Positions 32,691 through 40,440 of a DNA stretch of 46,513 nt are shown one piece after another; within the stretch, counting starts at the first letter, position 1; every line of letters starts with the position of its first letter. The notes beneath the pieces were generated by a model that saw only the letters and a program-made list of their open reading frames with translations, ran no database searches and was not told the origin of the DNA. The DNA lies in assembly GCA_046262935.1 (NCBI GenBank), contig JBHELT010000029.1, positions 1 through 46,513 on the forward strand. Direction: 5' to 3'. The position numbers and the translations under genes are program-made. The DNA is from JBHELT01 sp046262935 (GTDB taxonomy: Bacteria; Actinomycetota; CADDZG01; JAHWKV01).

Positions 32691-33437
32691 TCAAAGAAGA
32701 GTCGCCGCGATCTGGCGATAAGCCTCGGCCCCCGGGTGGCGCGGCGCGACCTTCAGGATCGATCTGCCGCGAGAGGGGGCTTCGGCGAAGCGCACTGACT
32801 TTCGGATGGGTGGATCGAAGATGGGGACGGCGTAGCGTTTGGCTATCTCCTCCAGCACTTCGCGCGAATGAGTCGTCCGCGGGTCATACATCGTCGCCAA
32901 GATGCCCCGGATCTTTAGATTGCGGTTGGTGAATCGGCGCACGTCGTTGATGGTGTCGATCAATTGCGAAACACCTCTTTTGGAAAGCGCCTCGCATTGG
33001 AAAGGGATGATCACCTCATGGGCCGCGGTCAAACCGTTGATGGTAAGGATGCCGAGTGAAGGAGGACAGTCGATCAAGATGACGTCGTAGTCGCGATCGA
33101 CCTCTTCTAGGACGCGTTGGAGTTCGTATTCGCGACCAGTCTTGGTGAACAAGAAGATCTCGGAGCCTGCAAGTTCGATGTTAGAAGGCGCCACATCGGC
33201 CTCGTCGGCCCCGATGATGACCTTCTGAATCGGCATCCGGCCAAGAAGCACATCGTGGATAGTGATCTCGAGTGCGTCTGGGTCTATCCCGGTTGAGAAG
33301 GTGAGGCTCCCTTGGGGATCGAGGTCCACCAACAGGACCCGCAGGCCCTGCTCGCCAAGGGCTGCACCAAGCGAGAAGGTCGAGGTGGTCTTCGCGACCC
33401 CGCCTTTCTGATTCGCCAAAGCGAAGATACGTGCCAT
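32691..33437 (-). CDS. parA: ParA/Soj-family ATPase
   Basis: A 248-residue P-loop ATPase. The deviant Walker A motif NQKGGVAKTT is at residues 9-18 with signature Lys11 and Lys16. Walker A' DLDPQGS and Walker B VILIDCPPSLGIL follow. ParA-type proteins move DNA or protein cargo over the nucleoid. No ParB or origin is in the window, so an orphan role in positioning another cargo is possible. TAGAGT-N6-ATG indicates a leaderless transcript. The downstream zinc-ribbon gene is co-transcribed. Confidence 0.9.
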   Translation of the reverse strand: MARIFALANQKGGVAKTTSTFSLGAALGEQGLRVLLVDLDPQGSLTFSTGIDPDALEITIHDVLLGRMPIQKVIIGADEADVAPSNIELAGSEIFLFTKTGREYELQRVLEEVDRDYDVILIDCPPSLGILTINGLTAAHEVIIPFQCEALSKRGVSQLIDTINDVRRFTNRNLKIRGILATMYDPRTTHSREVLEEIAKRYAVPIFDPPIRKSVRFAEAPSRGRSILKVAPRHPGAEAYRQIAATLL

Positions 33438-33443
33438 GCGTTC

Positions 33444-33449
33444 ACTCTA
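33444..33449 (-). promoter_or_regulatory. -10 element, leaderless start of parA
   Basis: TAGAGT on the minus strand is followed by 6 nt and the ATG at 33437. Confidence 0.5.
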
Positions 33450-33458
33450 CAGGGCCGC

Positions 33459-33935
33459 CTATTCTTCGGGAACAGGCTTGCCTTGTCTTATCGCTTCGAG
33501 CGCTTTGGGGAAACCGATCTCGAGGAACGCCTTGAAATTGTCGTCCTGGTATTCCAGGACACTGCCGATGAGCCGGTCGAGTTCGTCTTCATCGACGCAC
33601 TCCAGGGGGACGTTGCCCATCAGATGGATGGCGCCTTCATCGTCGCATGCGAACCGGATGTACTGGCGGAAGTTGCGCTGCAAGATCCATCGATATGCGG
33701 CCGCTTGGGTCGGGAGTTCGGGAGCCCTTATGAAGTACGACTCCACTTGCAAAGTTCTATCCCCGATGCGGAGCGTCAGCGCGATCCCCTTCTTGTTATC
33801 GCCATCCATGCGGACATACCAAGAGTCATCGGAGTCGGGTTCCCAGTCGAAGCTGTGTTCCTTGAGGTAGTTAACGATCAGTTCGCGAAGCTGCTGTTTG
33901 GTGCGCGACAACTTGTCGGTGTCACCCGTCAACAT
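33459..33935 (-). CDS. YbjN-domain protein (type III secretion chaperone-like fold)
   Basis: A 158-residue acidic protein of the YbjN/T3SC-like fold common in actinobacteria. An N-terminal helix (QQLRELIVNYLKEHS) is followed by the DSWYVRMDGDNKKGIALTLRIGDRTLQVESYFIRAP sheet and the AAAYRWILQRNF helix typical of the family. The role is probably that of a protein chaperone or sensor; no partner is known. The ATG at 33935 was chosen because the domain starts there; it overlaps the DUF5319 gene by 14 nt, showing coupled translation. Confidence 0.88.
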   Translation of the reverse strand: MLTGDTDKLSRTKQQLRELIVNYLKEHSFDWEPDSDDSWYVRMDGDNKKGIALTLRIGDRTLQVESYFIRAPELPTQAAAYRWILQRNFRQYIRFACDDEGAIHLMGNVPLECVDEDELDRLIGSVLEYQDDNFKAFLEIGFPKALEAIRQGKPVPEE

Positions 33936-34530
33936 CGGGCTCCGGCAGGACGACGGTTGCCGAGGTGGGGCTTTCCAGAGGCTCGAAGATGGGAGGGTCG
34001 AAGCCCGACTGTTCGAGCAGTTCCGCGATCGCATCGGAAGTCCATCCTTTGCGTCTCAGATAAAAGATCAAGTTGACCGGCGCAAGGTCTCTACCGCACG
34101 AGGGGCAGTATGCCCAGTCGTAGCCTCCTTCTGGAAGGGGGCTCGAACAGTAACCGCAGGATTGTCCGGAGATCCGTTCTTCGGGAAATGTCTCATAACC
34201 ATCAAGGAACCCGCGCGCGTAGTCCCAAGAGACGTACTCATCTGGATCGGGCTGCCATGCTGGTTCGTGGACGGGGGGCCTTCCGGCTTCCAAGATCTGC
34301 TGCAGATTCCCGGCCAACAGGTCCCACCCTAGGAAGTGGTCGCCTTCGCAATCGGGGCAGTACACGATCACCCCTTTGATACCGCGCGATCCCAGCACTG
34401 CCTTTAGCGTTTTGACATCGACGAGGTCTTGGTGAAGCGCCTCGCGTTCTACATCGTCGATCTCGGTTATCTCGTCGTCGAAGTCGTCGTCCTCGAACTC
34501 CGGATCGCCGATATGCTCTGCGTCAGACAT
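33922..34530 (-). CDS. DUF5319-family protein with C-terminal zinc ribbon
   Basis: A 202-residue protein. The acidic N-terminus (EFEDDDFDDEITEIDDVE) leads to the DUF5319 core: VIVYCPDCEGDHFLGWDLL near 78-96, then PVHEPAWQPDPDEYVSWDYARGFLDGY, the actinobacterial signature. Beyond the usual end is a four-Cys ribbon (CGYC and CPSC, about 147-168) and a helical tail. The function of DUF5319 is unknown; metal and protein binding are likely. Start ATG 34530, with TAGGAT 8 nt before. It is divergent from the DUF3107 gene. Confidence 0.9.
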   Translation of the reverse strand: MSDAEHIGDPEFEDDDFDDEITEIDDVEREALHQDLVDVKTLKAVLGSRGIKGVIVYCPDCEGDHFLGWDLLAGNLQQILEAGRPPVHEPAWQPDPDEYVSWDYARGFLDGYETFPEERISGQSCGYCSSPLPEGGYDWAYCPSCGRDLAPVNLIFYLRRKGWTSDAIAELLEQSGFDPPIFEPLESPTSATVVLPEPDVDG

Positions 34531-34608
34531 CACTCGATATCCTACTCCCGCCCGACGACTACATTTCGCCGGATCCGGTTCGGTAGGTAACCGTATAGGA
34601 GGTCCTAG

Positions 34609-34833
34609 GTGATCGAAGTTCGCATGGGAGTTGTTGACGCAAGCAAGGAACTGCAATTGGAGCTCGACGAAGACCTTGACGCATTCCGTAAAAGGATAGA
34701 GGACGCGCTCGGTTCATCAGGGTTCTTGTGGATGGACGATGGCAAGGGCAAGCACTTCGGCGTCGTGGCGAACCAGGTCACCTACGTAGAGGTTGACACC
34801 GCCAGCGCCCGCTCGGTCGGTTTCGCCCCCTGA
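34609..34833 (+). CDS. DUF3107-family protein
   Basis: A 74-residue protein. The sequence IEVRMGVVDASKELQLELDED followed by FGVVANQVTYVEVD matches DUF3107, a small actinobacterial family that is a marker of the phylum and has no known biochemical role. It starts with GTG preceded by TAGGAGGTCCTAG, a strong ribosome site. The TATAGG upstream may be its -10. Monocistronic and divergent from the DUF5319 gene. Confidence 0.9.
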   Translation: MIEVRMGVVDASKELQLELDEDLDAFRKRIEDALGSSGFLWMDDGKGKHFGVVANQVTYVEVDTASARSVGFAP

Positions 34834-34840
34834 ACCCGAC

Positions 34841-36046
34841 CTAAGGCAGCCAGTCCACATCGATAACAGCAGCCCCGCGCTCTAGAGTTAACAGCGACTG
34901 CGGAGCAGGAACCGACGATCGTCTGATCCTTAATCGAAGGTTCCGGAATCCGGGACGCCCCAGGCGTTCCCAATTGCGATGCGTACTCATGAAGGCCCTC
35001 TGAGCCCTTCGGCCTCCCATGAAACGCGCTGTGGTGGGATCGGCGAGATACGCGATCGAGCCGTCCTGTCGGTCGAAGAGGGCCACGGCGCGGCCCTTTC
35101 CTTTGTTGATACGAACTACCGTGCGGTCATCGGACATGACGGACAAGAAGACGTCGAACATGATCCTTTGGGTCGTTGGCAGGGCAACGGTGCGTCCCTC
35201 GGCGAGCCAGTTCATCATCAGCACCCGCCGCTCGCGCTCGGTTATCCCATAGAGCGCACTTCCAAATATCGAGCCCCAGCTGACGTCCTTTCCATCATGT
35301 CGGTGCCCCGCATAGATGTATTCATCGAATCGGGGCGCCTCTGCCCCCGCCGATGCCCTCATCCCCATGAATCCACCGCGCTCGATGTGGATCGACTCAA
35401 GGTGCCGTCCCCTCTTCTCGAAAGCAACGACCAATTGCGGATCGAAATTGGTCCGAGTAAGACGCAGTGGAACCACCAAACGGCCACCCTGTTTGAGTTG
35501 ATCCAACAGAGCAAGAGGGACAACATCGCAGCTTGCCGTCATGACGATGCGATCATATGGAGAGCCGGCACGCCAGCCTTTCCTGCCGTCACCAACCCGG
35601 ATCGAGGCTTTCGCTCCCGACTGTGTAACGGCCCCTTTCGCAAGAGCTACCAAGCCTGGTTCGATATCGATCGACGTAACCGAACCGGTCTTGCCTGCGA
35701 TGTGAGCCATCAAAGCCGCGTTGTATCCGGTGCCTGCGCCAACCTCGAGTACGTTCATGCCGGGTTCGATCGCCAGCATCTCTAACATGACCGCCATGAT
35801 CGCGGGCTGAGACGATGAACTGATAGCCATGCCATGTTCGTCTTTCATCGTCGGGATCGCGACGTCGTCATAGACGCGGCCCAGACCTTCTTGCGACACC
35901 ACTTCGGCAAGGAACAATTCCCTTGGGATGTAACTGAAAGCTTCTTTCACCGGCTCGGTCTTGATGGAGTGGTTCTTAACCAACCGGTCGACGAGTCTTA
36001 GCCTTAGTTTTTGGCTGGCTCGCGCCGCGGAGGAATCGAGCGTCAA
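34841..36046 (-). CDS. protein-L-isoaspartate O-methyltransferase-like protein with C-terminal extension
   Basis: A 401-residue protein. Residues 1-215 are PCMT-like: FLAEVVSQEGLGRVYDDVAIPTMKDEHGMAISSSSQPAIMAVMLE is the substrate-cap region, NVLEVGAGTGYNAALMAHI near 97-115 is motif I, and GGRLVVPLRLT near 187-197 follows. Usual PCMT enzymes are about 210 residues; the extra 190 residues form a beta-rich domain of unknown role. It may repair isoaspartate or methylate another carboxylate. The TTG start overlaps the transporter stop as TTGA. Confidence 0.85.
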   Translation of the reverse strand: MTLDSSAARASQKLRLRLVDRLVKNHSIKTEPVKEAFSYIPRELFLAEVVSQEGLGRVYDDVAIPTMKDEHGMAISSSSQPAIMAVMLEMLAIEPGMNVLEVGAGTGYNAALMAHIAGKTGSVTSIDIEPGLVALAKGAVTQSGAKASIRVGDGRKGWRAGSPYDRIVMTASCDVVPLALLDQLKQGGRLVVPLRLTRTNFDPQLVVAFEKRGRHLESIHIERGGFMGMRASAGAEAPRFDEYIYAGHRHDGKDVSWGSIFGSALYGITERERRVLMMNWLAEGRTVALPTTQRIMFDVFLSVMSDDRTVVRINKGKGRAVALFDRQDGSIAYLADPTTARFMGGRRAQRAFMSTHRNWERLGRPGFRNLRLRIRRSSVPAPQSLLTLERGAAVIDVDWLP

Positions 36047-37302
36047 CGCTGGCGGCGTGATTTCAAGAAGGAACGCGCGCGGCCGATCTTGACGGCCTTC
36101 TCGGCCCCCTTGACCGCCGCCCCGGCCTGGCCGGGCTCATCGGCCAAGATCGGCCTACCTTTGTAAACCCGAACGATCTCACCGAGAACCGCTTGGATGG
36201 TGCCCGCTATCGGAATGGCAAGCACCGCCCCAACAACTTGGAACAGTTCGGTGCCGATCAGGACTGCGAGTAGAACCAGGAGCGCATTCAGTTTCACAGC
36301 GCGGCCGATGACCACCGGGTACAAGAAGTGGTTCTTTATCTGCTGATAAGAAAGCATCGCAGTCACAACGACTATCCCTGCCACGGTCGAATGCGCGAAC
36401 GCGAGCAGGGCCGCCGGGACGATCGCGAGGATCCCTCCGATGATCGGCAGGACATCGATCAGTCCGGCCCATACAGCCAACGGGCCGATGAAAGAAACGC
36501 CGGTCAAACCAAGCGCTATGGCTGCAACCACTCCATTCAGCGCAGCAAGGAGAAATACTCCGGTGGTGTAACCGCTAACCAGCACCGATGTTGCTTCGCC
36601 GATACGGCTGAAAGACTCCCTTCGACTCTCAGGAACCACGCCCATGAACCCAGCAACGATGTTGGGTCCTTCGGCCAGCAGGAATATCGCAAGGATCACG
36701 ACCAAGGTGGTTGACAAGGCCGCTGCTGCGATCTTCTGCAGCACGCCGATTATGGTGTTCGGCAGTTTCTCTAGGATGCCCTGCAGGGCTGGACCAACCT
36801 TCTTCAGTTGACCGTCGACATGAAGGCTCTTCGCTATGTGGCCGAGCGGCCCTTTCCCGGATTCGAGATCCCTAACGCTTTGTGGTCCCTGTTTCGCTAT
36901 CTGGCCGGCGTTACCAGCGATAGGGGCCGCGATCCCGACTCCGATGGCCGTGGCCAGAGATAAAGAGACCACGACAACGATCAAGATCGATATGCCTCGG
37001 TTCAACCCGAAGCGCTGGACCCTTTTGACCGCGGGATTGAGAACCATAGCCAGAAACGTTGCCATCACCAGCCAGAAAACAACTTTGTGAAGCGCCAGCA
37101 ACAACATCACGACCATCGTGACTAAGGCGAGGCTTCCGATGGTTATCCAAACCGACGCTACGATCGTTCGGTAAGGAACCCTGCGCGATCGATCTGAGCT
37201 CAGAAGGTCACGGATCGGCGCGGTTAGCGCCTCGGCGGTATCGGCCGCAAGAACCTCATCTTCTTCTGGGGTTGGCACCGATCTTTTTGGGTCTTTTGCC
37301 AC
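36043..37302 (-). CDS. AI-2E-type (PerM/TqsA superfamily) membrane transporter
   Basis: A 419-residue membrane protein with about eight helices. The core pattern is LNPAVKRVQRFGLNRGISILIVVV, a long extramembrane segment around 135-200, and the family's conserved LPIIGGILAIVPAALLAF and QQIKNHFLYPVVIGRAVKLNALLVLLAV stretches. Members export quorum signals or are Na+/H+ antiporters; the substrate here is unknown. GTG start with TATGCT-N6-GTG leaderless layout. It is the first gene of an operon with the methyltransferase. Confidence 0.92.
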   Translation of the reverse strand: MAKDPKRSVPTPEEDEVLAADTAEALTAPIRDLLSSDRSRRVPYRTIVASVWITIGSLALVTMVVMLLLALHKVVFWLVMATFLAMVLNPAVKRVQRFGLNRGISILIVVVVSLSLATAIGVGIAAPIAGNAGQIAKQGPQSVRDLESGKGPLGHIAKSLHVDGQLKKVGPALQGILEKLPNTIIGVLQKIAAAALSTTLVVILAIFLLAEGPNIVAGFMGVVPESRRESFSRIGEATSVLVSGYTTGVFLLAALNGVVAAIALGLTGVSFIGPLAVWAGLIDVLPIIGGILAIVPAALLAFAHSTVAGIVVVTAMLSYQQIKNHFLYPVVIGRAVKLNALLVLLAVLIGTELFQVVGAVLAIPIAGTIQAVLGEIVRVYKGRPILADEPGQAGAAVKGAEKAVKIGRARSFLKSRRQR

Positions 37303-37308
37303 GCCGTG

Positions 37309-37314
37309 AGCATA
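37309..37314 (-). promoter_or_regulatory. -10 element, leaderless start of the AI-2E-type transporter gene
   Basis: TATGCT on the minus strand is followed by 6 nt and the GTG at 37302. Confidence 0.5.
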
Positions 37315-37342
37315 GCGCAGGCCATATCGCGTTCCACGTACC

Positions 37343-37348
37343 TATAAT
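37343..37348 (+). promoter_or_regulatory. consensus -10 element, leaderless start of the PPOX gene
   Basis: A perfect TATAAT is followed by 7 nt and the ATG at 37356. The in-frame ATG at 37347 lies inside this box and would not be transcribed. Confidence 0.6.
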
Positions 37349-37355
37349 GCTCGCA

Positions 37356-37775
37356 ATGACCGGGCCTCCTTCGAACTTCGCTTCCCTTCTTCGAGCCAGA
37401 CGCGGCTATCTGGGAACTATCGGCGTCGATGGGGGGCCGCAGATCCTTCCGGTGTGCTTCACATGGGCAGGTGACACCATCTGGACAGCCATAGATGGCA
37501 AACCCAAGAAGAGCAACGACCTACAAAGGCTGAAGAACATCGAGTCGAACCAACAAGTGTCTTTCACCGTCGACCGATGGGACGAAGATTGGTCGCGTCT
37601 AGCGTGGCTGCAAGCCCGAGGGACAGCTCACATCATGAAGTCGGGTGCCGACGCGCAGAAAGCTACCGAAGCCTTGATAAGTAAGTACGCGCAGTATGCA
37701 GATGTCCCACTCAGTGGCCCGGTTATCCGGATCGACATCGACAAGTGGGTTGGTTGGTCAGCCGACCCCAAGTGA
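37356..37775 (+). CDS. PPOX-class F420-dependent oxidoreductase-like protein
   Basis: A 139-residue split-barrel flavin/deazaflavin protein. FASLLRARRGYLGTIGVDGGPQILPVCFTWAGDTIWTAIDGKPKKS is the typical pyridoxamine-oxidase-like N-terminal half, and VSFTVDRWDEDWSRLAWLQARGTAH the second strand group. Members use F420 or FMN to reduce small molecules. The ATG at 37356 was chosen because the -10 box rules out the earlier one at 37347. It is divergent from the AI-2E-type gene and convergent with YqeY. Confidence 0.9.
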   Translation: MTGPPSNFASLLRARRGYLGTIGVDGGPQILPVCFTWAGDTIWTAIDGKPKKSNDLQRLKNIESNQQVSFTVDRWDEDWSRLAWLQARGTAHIMKSGADAQKATEALISKYAQYADVPLSGPVIRIDIDKWVGWSADPK

Positions 37776-37778
37776 TCC

Positions 37779-38234
37779 TTAGCTCTCGCCCAACTTAGTA
37801 CGCACCGCATCAGAAACGGCTTTACCGTCGGCCCGACCTCGCACCTTTGGCATCAACACTTTCATGACTGCTCCAATGTCTGATGCTGAGTTCGCGTTGG
37901 CTTCTGCGATCGACTCGGCAACCAGTACGGATAGCTCATCGGTACTCAGCTGCGCAGGCAGGAACTCGTTCAAGATAACGGCTTCGCTGCGCTCAGCGGC
38001 CGCGCGGTCTTGCCTTCCAGCCTTCTCGAAATCAACGGCCGCTTCTTCACGCTTTCGCGCTTCTTTCGCCACGATGCCCAGTGCCTCGTCGTGCGTCAGC
38101 TGGTCCATCTTGGCGACCTCGGCGTTCTTCACGGCCGACATCAGCAAGCGCAGGACCGACAGACGCAGCTTGTCCCCCGACTTCATCGCTTGCTTGATCA
38201 TCTCGGAGATCGCGGCTGAAGAAAGGTCTGTCAT
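37779..38234 (-). CDS. GatB/YqeY domain-containing protein
   Basis: A 151-residue protein that is entirely a YqeY domain: a helical N-terminal half (SEMIKQAMKSGDKLRLSVLRLLMSAVKNAEV) and a C-terminal half (LVAESIAEANANSASDIGAVMKVLMPKVRGRADGKAVSDAVRTKL), the latter resembling the tRNA-binding tail of GatB. It probably contacts tRNA; stand-alone function is not established. Its ATG overlaps the response regulator stop (ATGA), so the two are co-translated. Confidence 0.93.
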   Translation of the reverse strand: MTDLSSAAISEMIKQAMKSGDKLRLSVLRLLMSAVKNAEVAKMDQLTHDEALGIVAKEARKREEAAVDFEKAGRQDRAAAERSEAVILNEFLPAQLSTDELSVLVAESIAEANANSASDIGAVMKVLMPKVRGRADGKAVSDAVRTKLGES

Positions 38235-38614
38235 CCAACCCCATCGTCTGGATGGCCGATCAGATCGCCGATGCGGTCCAACAGCTTGGTGGGTTCGAAT
38301 GGCTTCGGGAACACGTTGTCGTCGCCGATGAGGTCTTTGACTCGGTTGATGGCTTCGTACTTTCCACTCACGACCAGGACAGGGATGCTTGCAAGTTCCT
38401 CATCGCTCCTTATCTGCGCGAGGACCCGTTCGCCATCTACGTCGGGCATCATGAGATCGAGTATCAAAAGGTCGGGCTTAACGAACTCGGCCTTTAGCAA
38501 ACCCTCGAGGCCGTCTTTGGCTTCGAGGATCTCGTAACCCTCGCTCTCGAGAAGGACCTTGAGCAGTTCGCGCACCGAGGGATCGTCTTCAACGAGCAAG
38601 ATCCGGTTACCCAT
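38231..38614 (-). CDS. single-domain response regulator
   Basis: A 127-residue receiver domain without an output domain. Acidic residues Glu9, Asp10 and Asp11 and the phosphoacceptor Asp53 (LILDLMMPDVDG) form the Mg2+ pocket; the conserved Ser in VVSGK and Lys in FPKPF complete the active site. It is probably a CheY-like relay. No histidine kinase is nearby. TATCGT-N7-ATG indicates a leaderless start directly beside the terminator of the RDD gene. Confidence 0.93.
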   Translation of the reverse strand: MGNRILLVEDDPSVRELLKVLLESEGYEILEAKDGLEGLLKAEFVKPDLLILDLMMPDVDGERVLAQIRSDEELASIPVLVVSGKYEAINRVKDLIGDDNVFPKPFEPTKLLDRIGDLIGHPDDGVG

Positions 38615-38621
38615 GGTGGCT

Positions 38622-38627
38622 ACGATA
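38622..38627 (-). promoter_or_regulatory. -10 element, leaderless start of the response regulator
   Basis: TATCGT on the minus strand is followed by 7 nt and the ATG at 38614. It starts 1 nt after the terminator stem described at 38629-38660. Confidence 0.5.
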
Positions 38628-38628
38628 A

Positions 38629-38660
38629 ACGAACGGCCCCCTAGTTCGGGGGCCGTTCGT
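38629..38660 (-). terminator. rho-independent terminator of the RDD gene
   Basis: A perfect 13-bp stem (ACGAACGGCCCCC with GGGGGCCGTTCGT) has a 6-nt loop. On the minus strand it follows the RDD stop at 38675 and is followed by TTTATCG, so it ends the RDD mRNA; read on the plus strand it is followed by AAAAC. Confidence 0.85.
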
Positions 38661-38674
38661 AAAACATCTGGGCA

Positions 38675-39229
38675 TCAGGCGGCGAGGTCGATCACCAATG
38701 TCTTGGCGAACTTGTCGTGCCACGCCTGGCGCTTGGCATCGAATAACGGCCATATGCCGTCGAGGATCCCACCTATGCCACAGGTAAGGAAGGCAACAGG
38801 TATCGGCAGGATCCAACGCTTGAAGGCGGGACCGTATCCGATGAGCTCTCCAGTGGTTTCATCGACCACTTTCAATTTCATTACCATCTTGCCAACCGTT
38901 TGGCCTTTCGACCCGTGCAAGTAGATGTAATAAGCCGCGGTGAGAACCCAGTACATCAAGATGAAGGCTCCGTACGAAGCAAGGATGCCGGCCACGAAGC
39001 CACCGTTACTTCCTTCGATGAGGCCGGTCTGCGGATTGAAGTGTGGAGTGCTGGCTGCGAAAAGACTCCCGAAGATGATCCCACCGATGATGTTCGCCGG
39101 GATACCGATGATGAAGCTATCGATGATCGCTGCAACCAAACGCTTCCACCACTCAGCAAGCGGCCTTCCTTGCGAATCCACCAACGCTGTTGGTTGTGCT
39201 GGCGGTTGAACAGGCGGTTCCGTTCCCAT
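38675..39229 (-). CDS. RDD-family membrane protein
   Basis: A 184-residue membrane protein. RDD domain features are AEWWKRLVAAIIDSFIIGIP near residues 25-44 (helix 1 with the conserved Arg and Asp), YWVLTAAYYIYLHGSKGQTVGKMVMKLKVVDETTGE near 94-129, and a third helix (LPIPVAFLTCGIGGILDGIWPLFD). Members may be Na+/H+ antiporters or transport subunits. AAGGAGG lies 9 nt before the ATG, and the gene ends at the strong terminator. Confidence 0.9.
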   Translation of the reverse strand: MGTEPPVQPPAQPTALVDSQGRPLAEWWKRLVAAIIDSFIIGIPANIIGGIIFGSLFAASTPHFNPQTGLIEGSNGGFVAGILASYGAFILMYWVLTAAYYIYLHGSKGQTVGKMVMKLKVVDETTGELIGYGPAFKRWILPIPVAFLTCGIGGILDGIWPLFDAKRQAWHDKFAKTLVIDLAA

Positions 39230-39274
39230 GAGGTGGTGCCTCCTTCCTCGGTCGTCGAACCTTCGCGAATTCGC

Positions 39275-39697
39275 TCAGGCATTCAAGACGTGGAATCTGA
39301 ACAACTCGAAGATCCACGCGCCCAGAACCGCCGAAATTGCGACGGCATAGATGATTGTTACCTGTTTGCGGGTGCGCAAGCCTGGATTTGGGGCAACTTT
39401 CGGTTGAGCGACTGCCTTTCTCAGGCGATCGATCAGCAGAAAGCCCATGCCGGGAACGAACGGTAAAGACAACGGATTGGCTTTGAAGGCGGCGACGAGA
39501 TGACCTTGCATGAACGAAACCGTTCCGGTCGTCATGCCGCACATCGGGCATGGCACGCCCGTCAGCCTTCTAAGTGGACAGATGAGTGGGAGCTTTAGCG
39601 AGGTGATGGCCAAGAAGGCGCCAGCGGTGATCAAGCCGAGCAGAAGGCTCGCCTGTGCGGCCGCCTGCTTTCGATACGGCGCCATCGCCCTGAACAC
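39275..39697 (-). CDS. DUF2752-domain membrane protein
   Basis: A 140-residue membrane protein with three helices. The DUF2752 signature CPLRRLTGVPCPMCGMTTG lies near residues 40-58 and contains four cysteines that could bind metal or form disulfides. A FVPGMGFLLIDRL region and a C-terminal helix follow. Role unknown. GTG start with TAGCGT-N6-GTG leaderless layout. In line with the RDD gene but probably separate, as that gene has its own ribosome site. Confidence 0.88.
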   Translation of the reverse strand: MFRAMAPYRKQAAAQASLLLGLITAGAFLAITSLKLPLICPLRRLTGVPCPMCGMTTGTVSFMQGHLVAAFKANPLSLPFVPGMGFLLIDRLRKAVAQPKVAPNPGLRTRKQVTIIYAVAISAVLGAWIFELFRFHVLNA

Positions 39698-39703
39698 GGA
39701 TGC

Positions 39704-39709
39704 ACGCTA
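39704..39709 (-). promoter_or_regulatory. -10 element, leaderless start of the DUF2752 gene
   Basis: TAGCGT on the minus strand is followed by 6 nt and the GTG at 39697. Confidence 0.5.
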
Positions 39710-39809
39710 AAGGCTGACAACCCATGGAGTCAATGTCCTTGTCGGGCTTGCAGGCGGTTTTCAAGTTGCTATGACTGTAGGGTTAGGACATCACTAGGAG
39801 GCGACGAAC

Positions 39810-40439
39810 ATGGCTTCATGTACCAACTGCGCTCAGGCCCTACCCGAAGGGGCCCGGATATGCCCCAACTGTGGCCACCCGGTGGAGGCACCGGGTCATG
39901 CCCCACAAACCCCACCGGCACCGCCGGGTGTGGATCCGGGCGTCAGCCCAGGCGCGGGTCCAGGCACGTGGCCGGCTCAGCCGGGCCAGGTTCAGCCTAC
40001 GGGTCAGGTTCCACAGCCCGCGGCCCCCGGTCAGGCCCCGCCAGGTCAATGGCAGTCTCCACAAGGCCAGGGCAGCGCCCCGCCCCAGGCCCCATTGCCC
40101 ACTGCTCAGTACCCGCAGGCATTCCCCGGACCCCAGGCGGTGGTCCGCCGCACCGACGGCCAGGCGATCGCCTCATTGGTATGCGGGATCCTTGGCATCT
40201 TGTTCTGTCCGATCGTGCTTTCTATCGTCGCGATGGTTCTGGGCAGCCAGGCGCGAAAGCGCATAGAAGCAAGCGCCGGAGCCTTAGATGGCGAGTCGAT
40301 GGCTAAAGCCGGATGGATCCTTGGCATCTTCGGACTTATCTGGGGGATCGTTCAGATACTTTTCGTCATCATCTTCTTCGGAGCGATGTTCGCGGGCAGG
40401 TTTGGCGAATTCGGTCATGTGGGCCGGATCGGCTTTTAG
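39810..40439 (+). CDS. zinc-ribbon, Pro/Gln-rich DUF4190-type membrane protein
   Basis: A 209-residue protein. An N-terminal zinc ribbon (CTNC and CPNC, residues 4-22) is followed by a Pro/Gly/Gln-rich linker (about 28-115) and two transmembrane helices (about 123-147 and 168-192) in the DUF4190 arrangement, with the EASAGALDGESMAKAGWILGIFG loop between. The ribbon is probably cytoplasmic and the linker flexible. An AGGAGG site lies 8 nt before the ATG. It is translated together with the following membrane protein. Confidence 0.88.
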   Translation: MASCTNCAQALPEGARICPNCGHPVEAPGHAPQTPPAPPGVDPGVSPGAGPGTWPAQPGQVQPTGQVPQPAAPGQAPPGQWQSPQGQGSAPPQAPLPTAQYPQAFPGPQAVVRRTDGQAIASLVCGILGILFCPIVLSIVAMVLGSQARKRIEASAGALDGESMAKAGWILGIFGLIWGIVQILFVIIFFGAMFAGRFGEFGHVGRIGF

Positions 40440-40440
40440 G

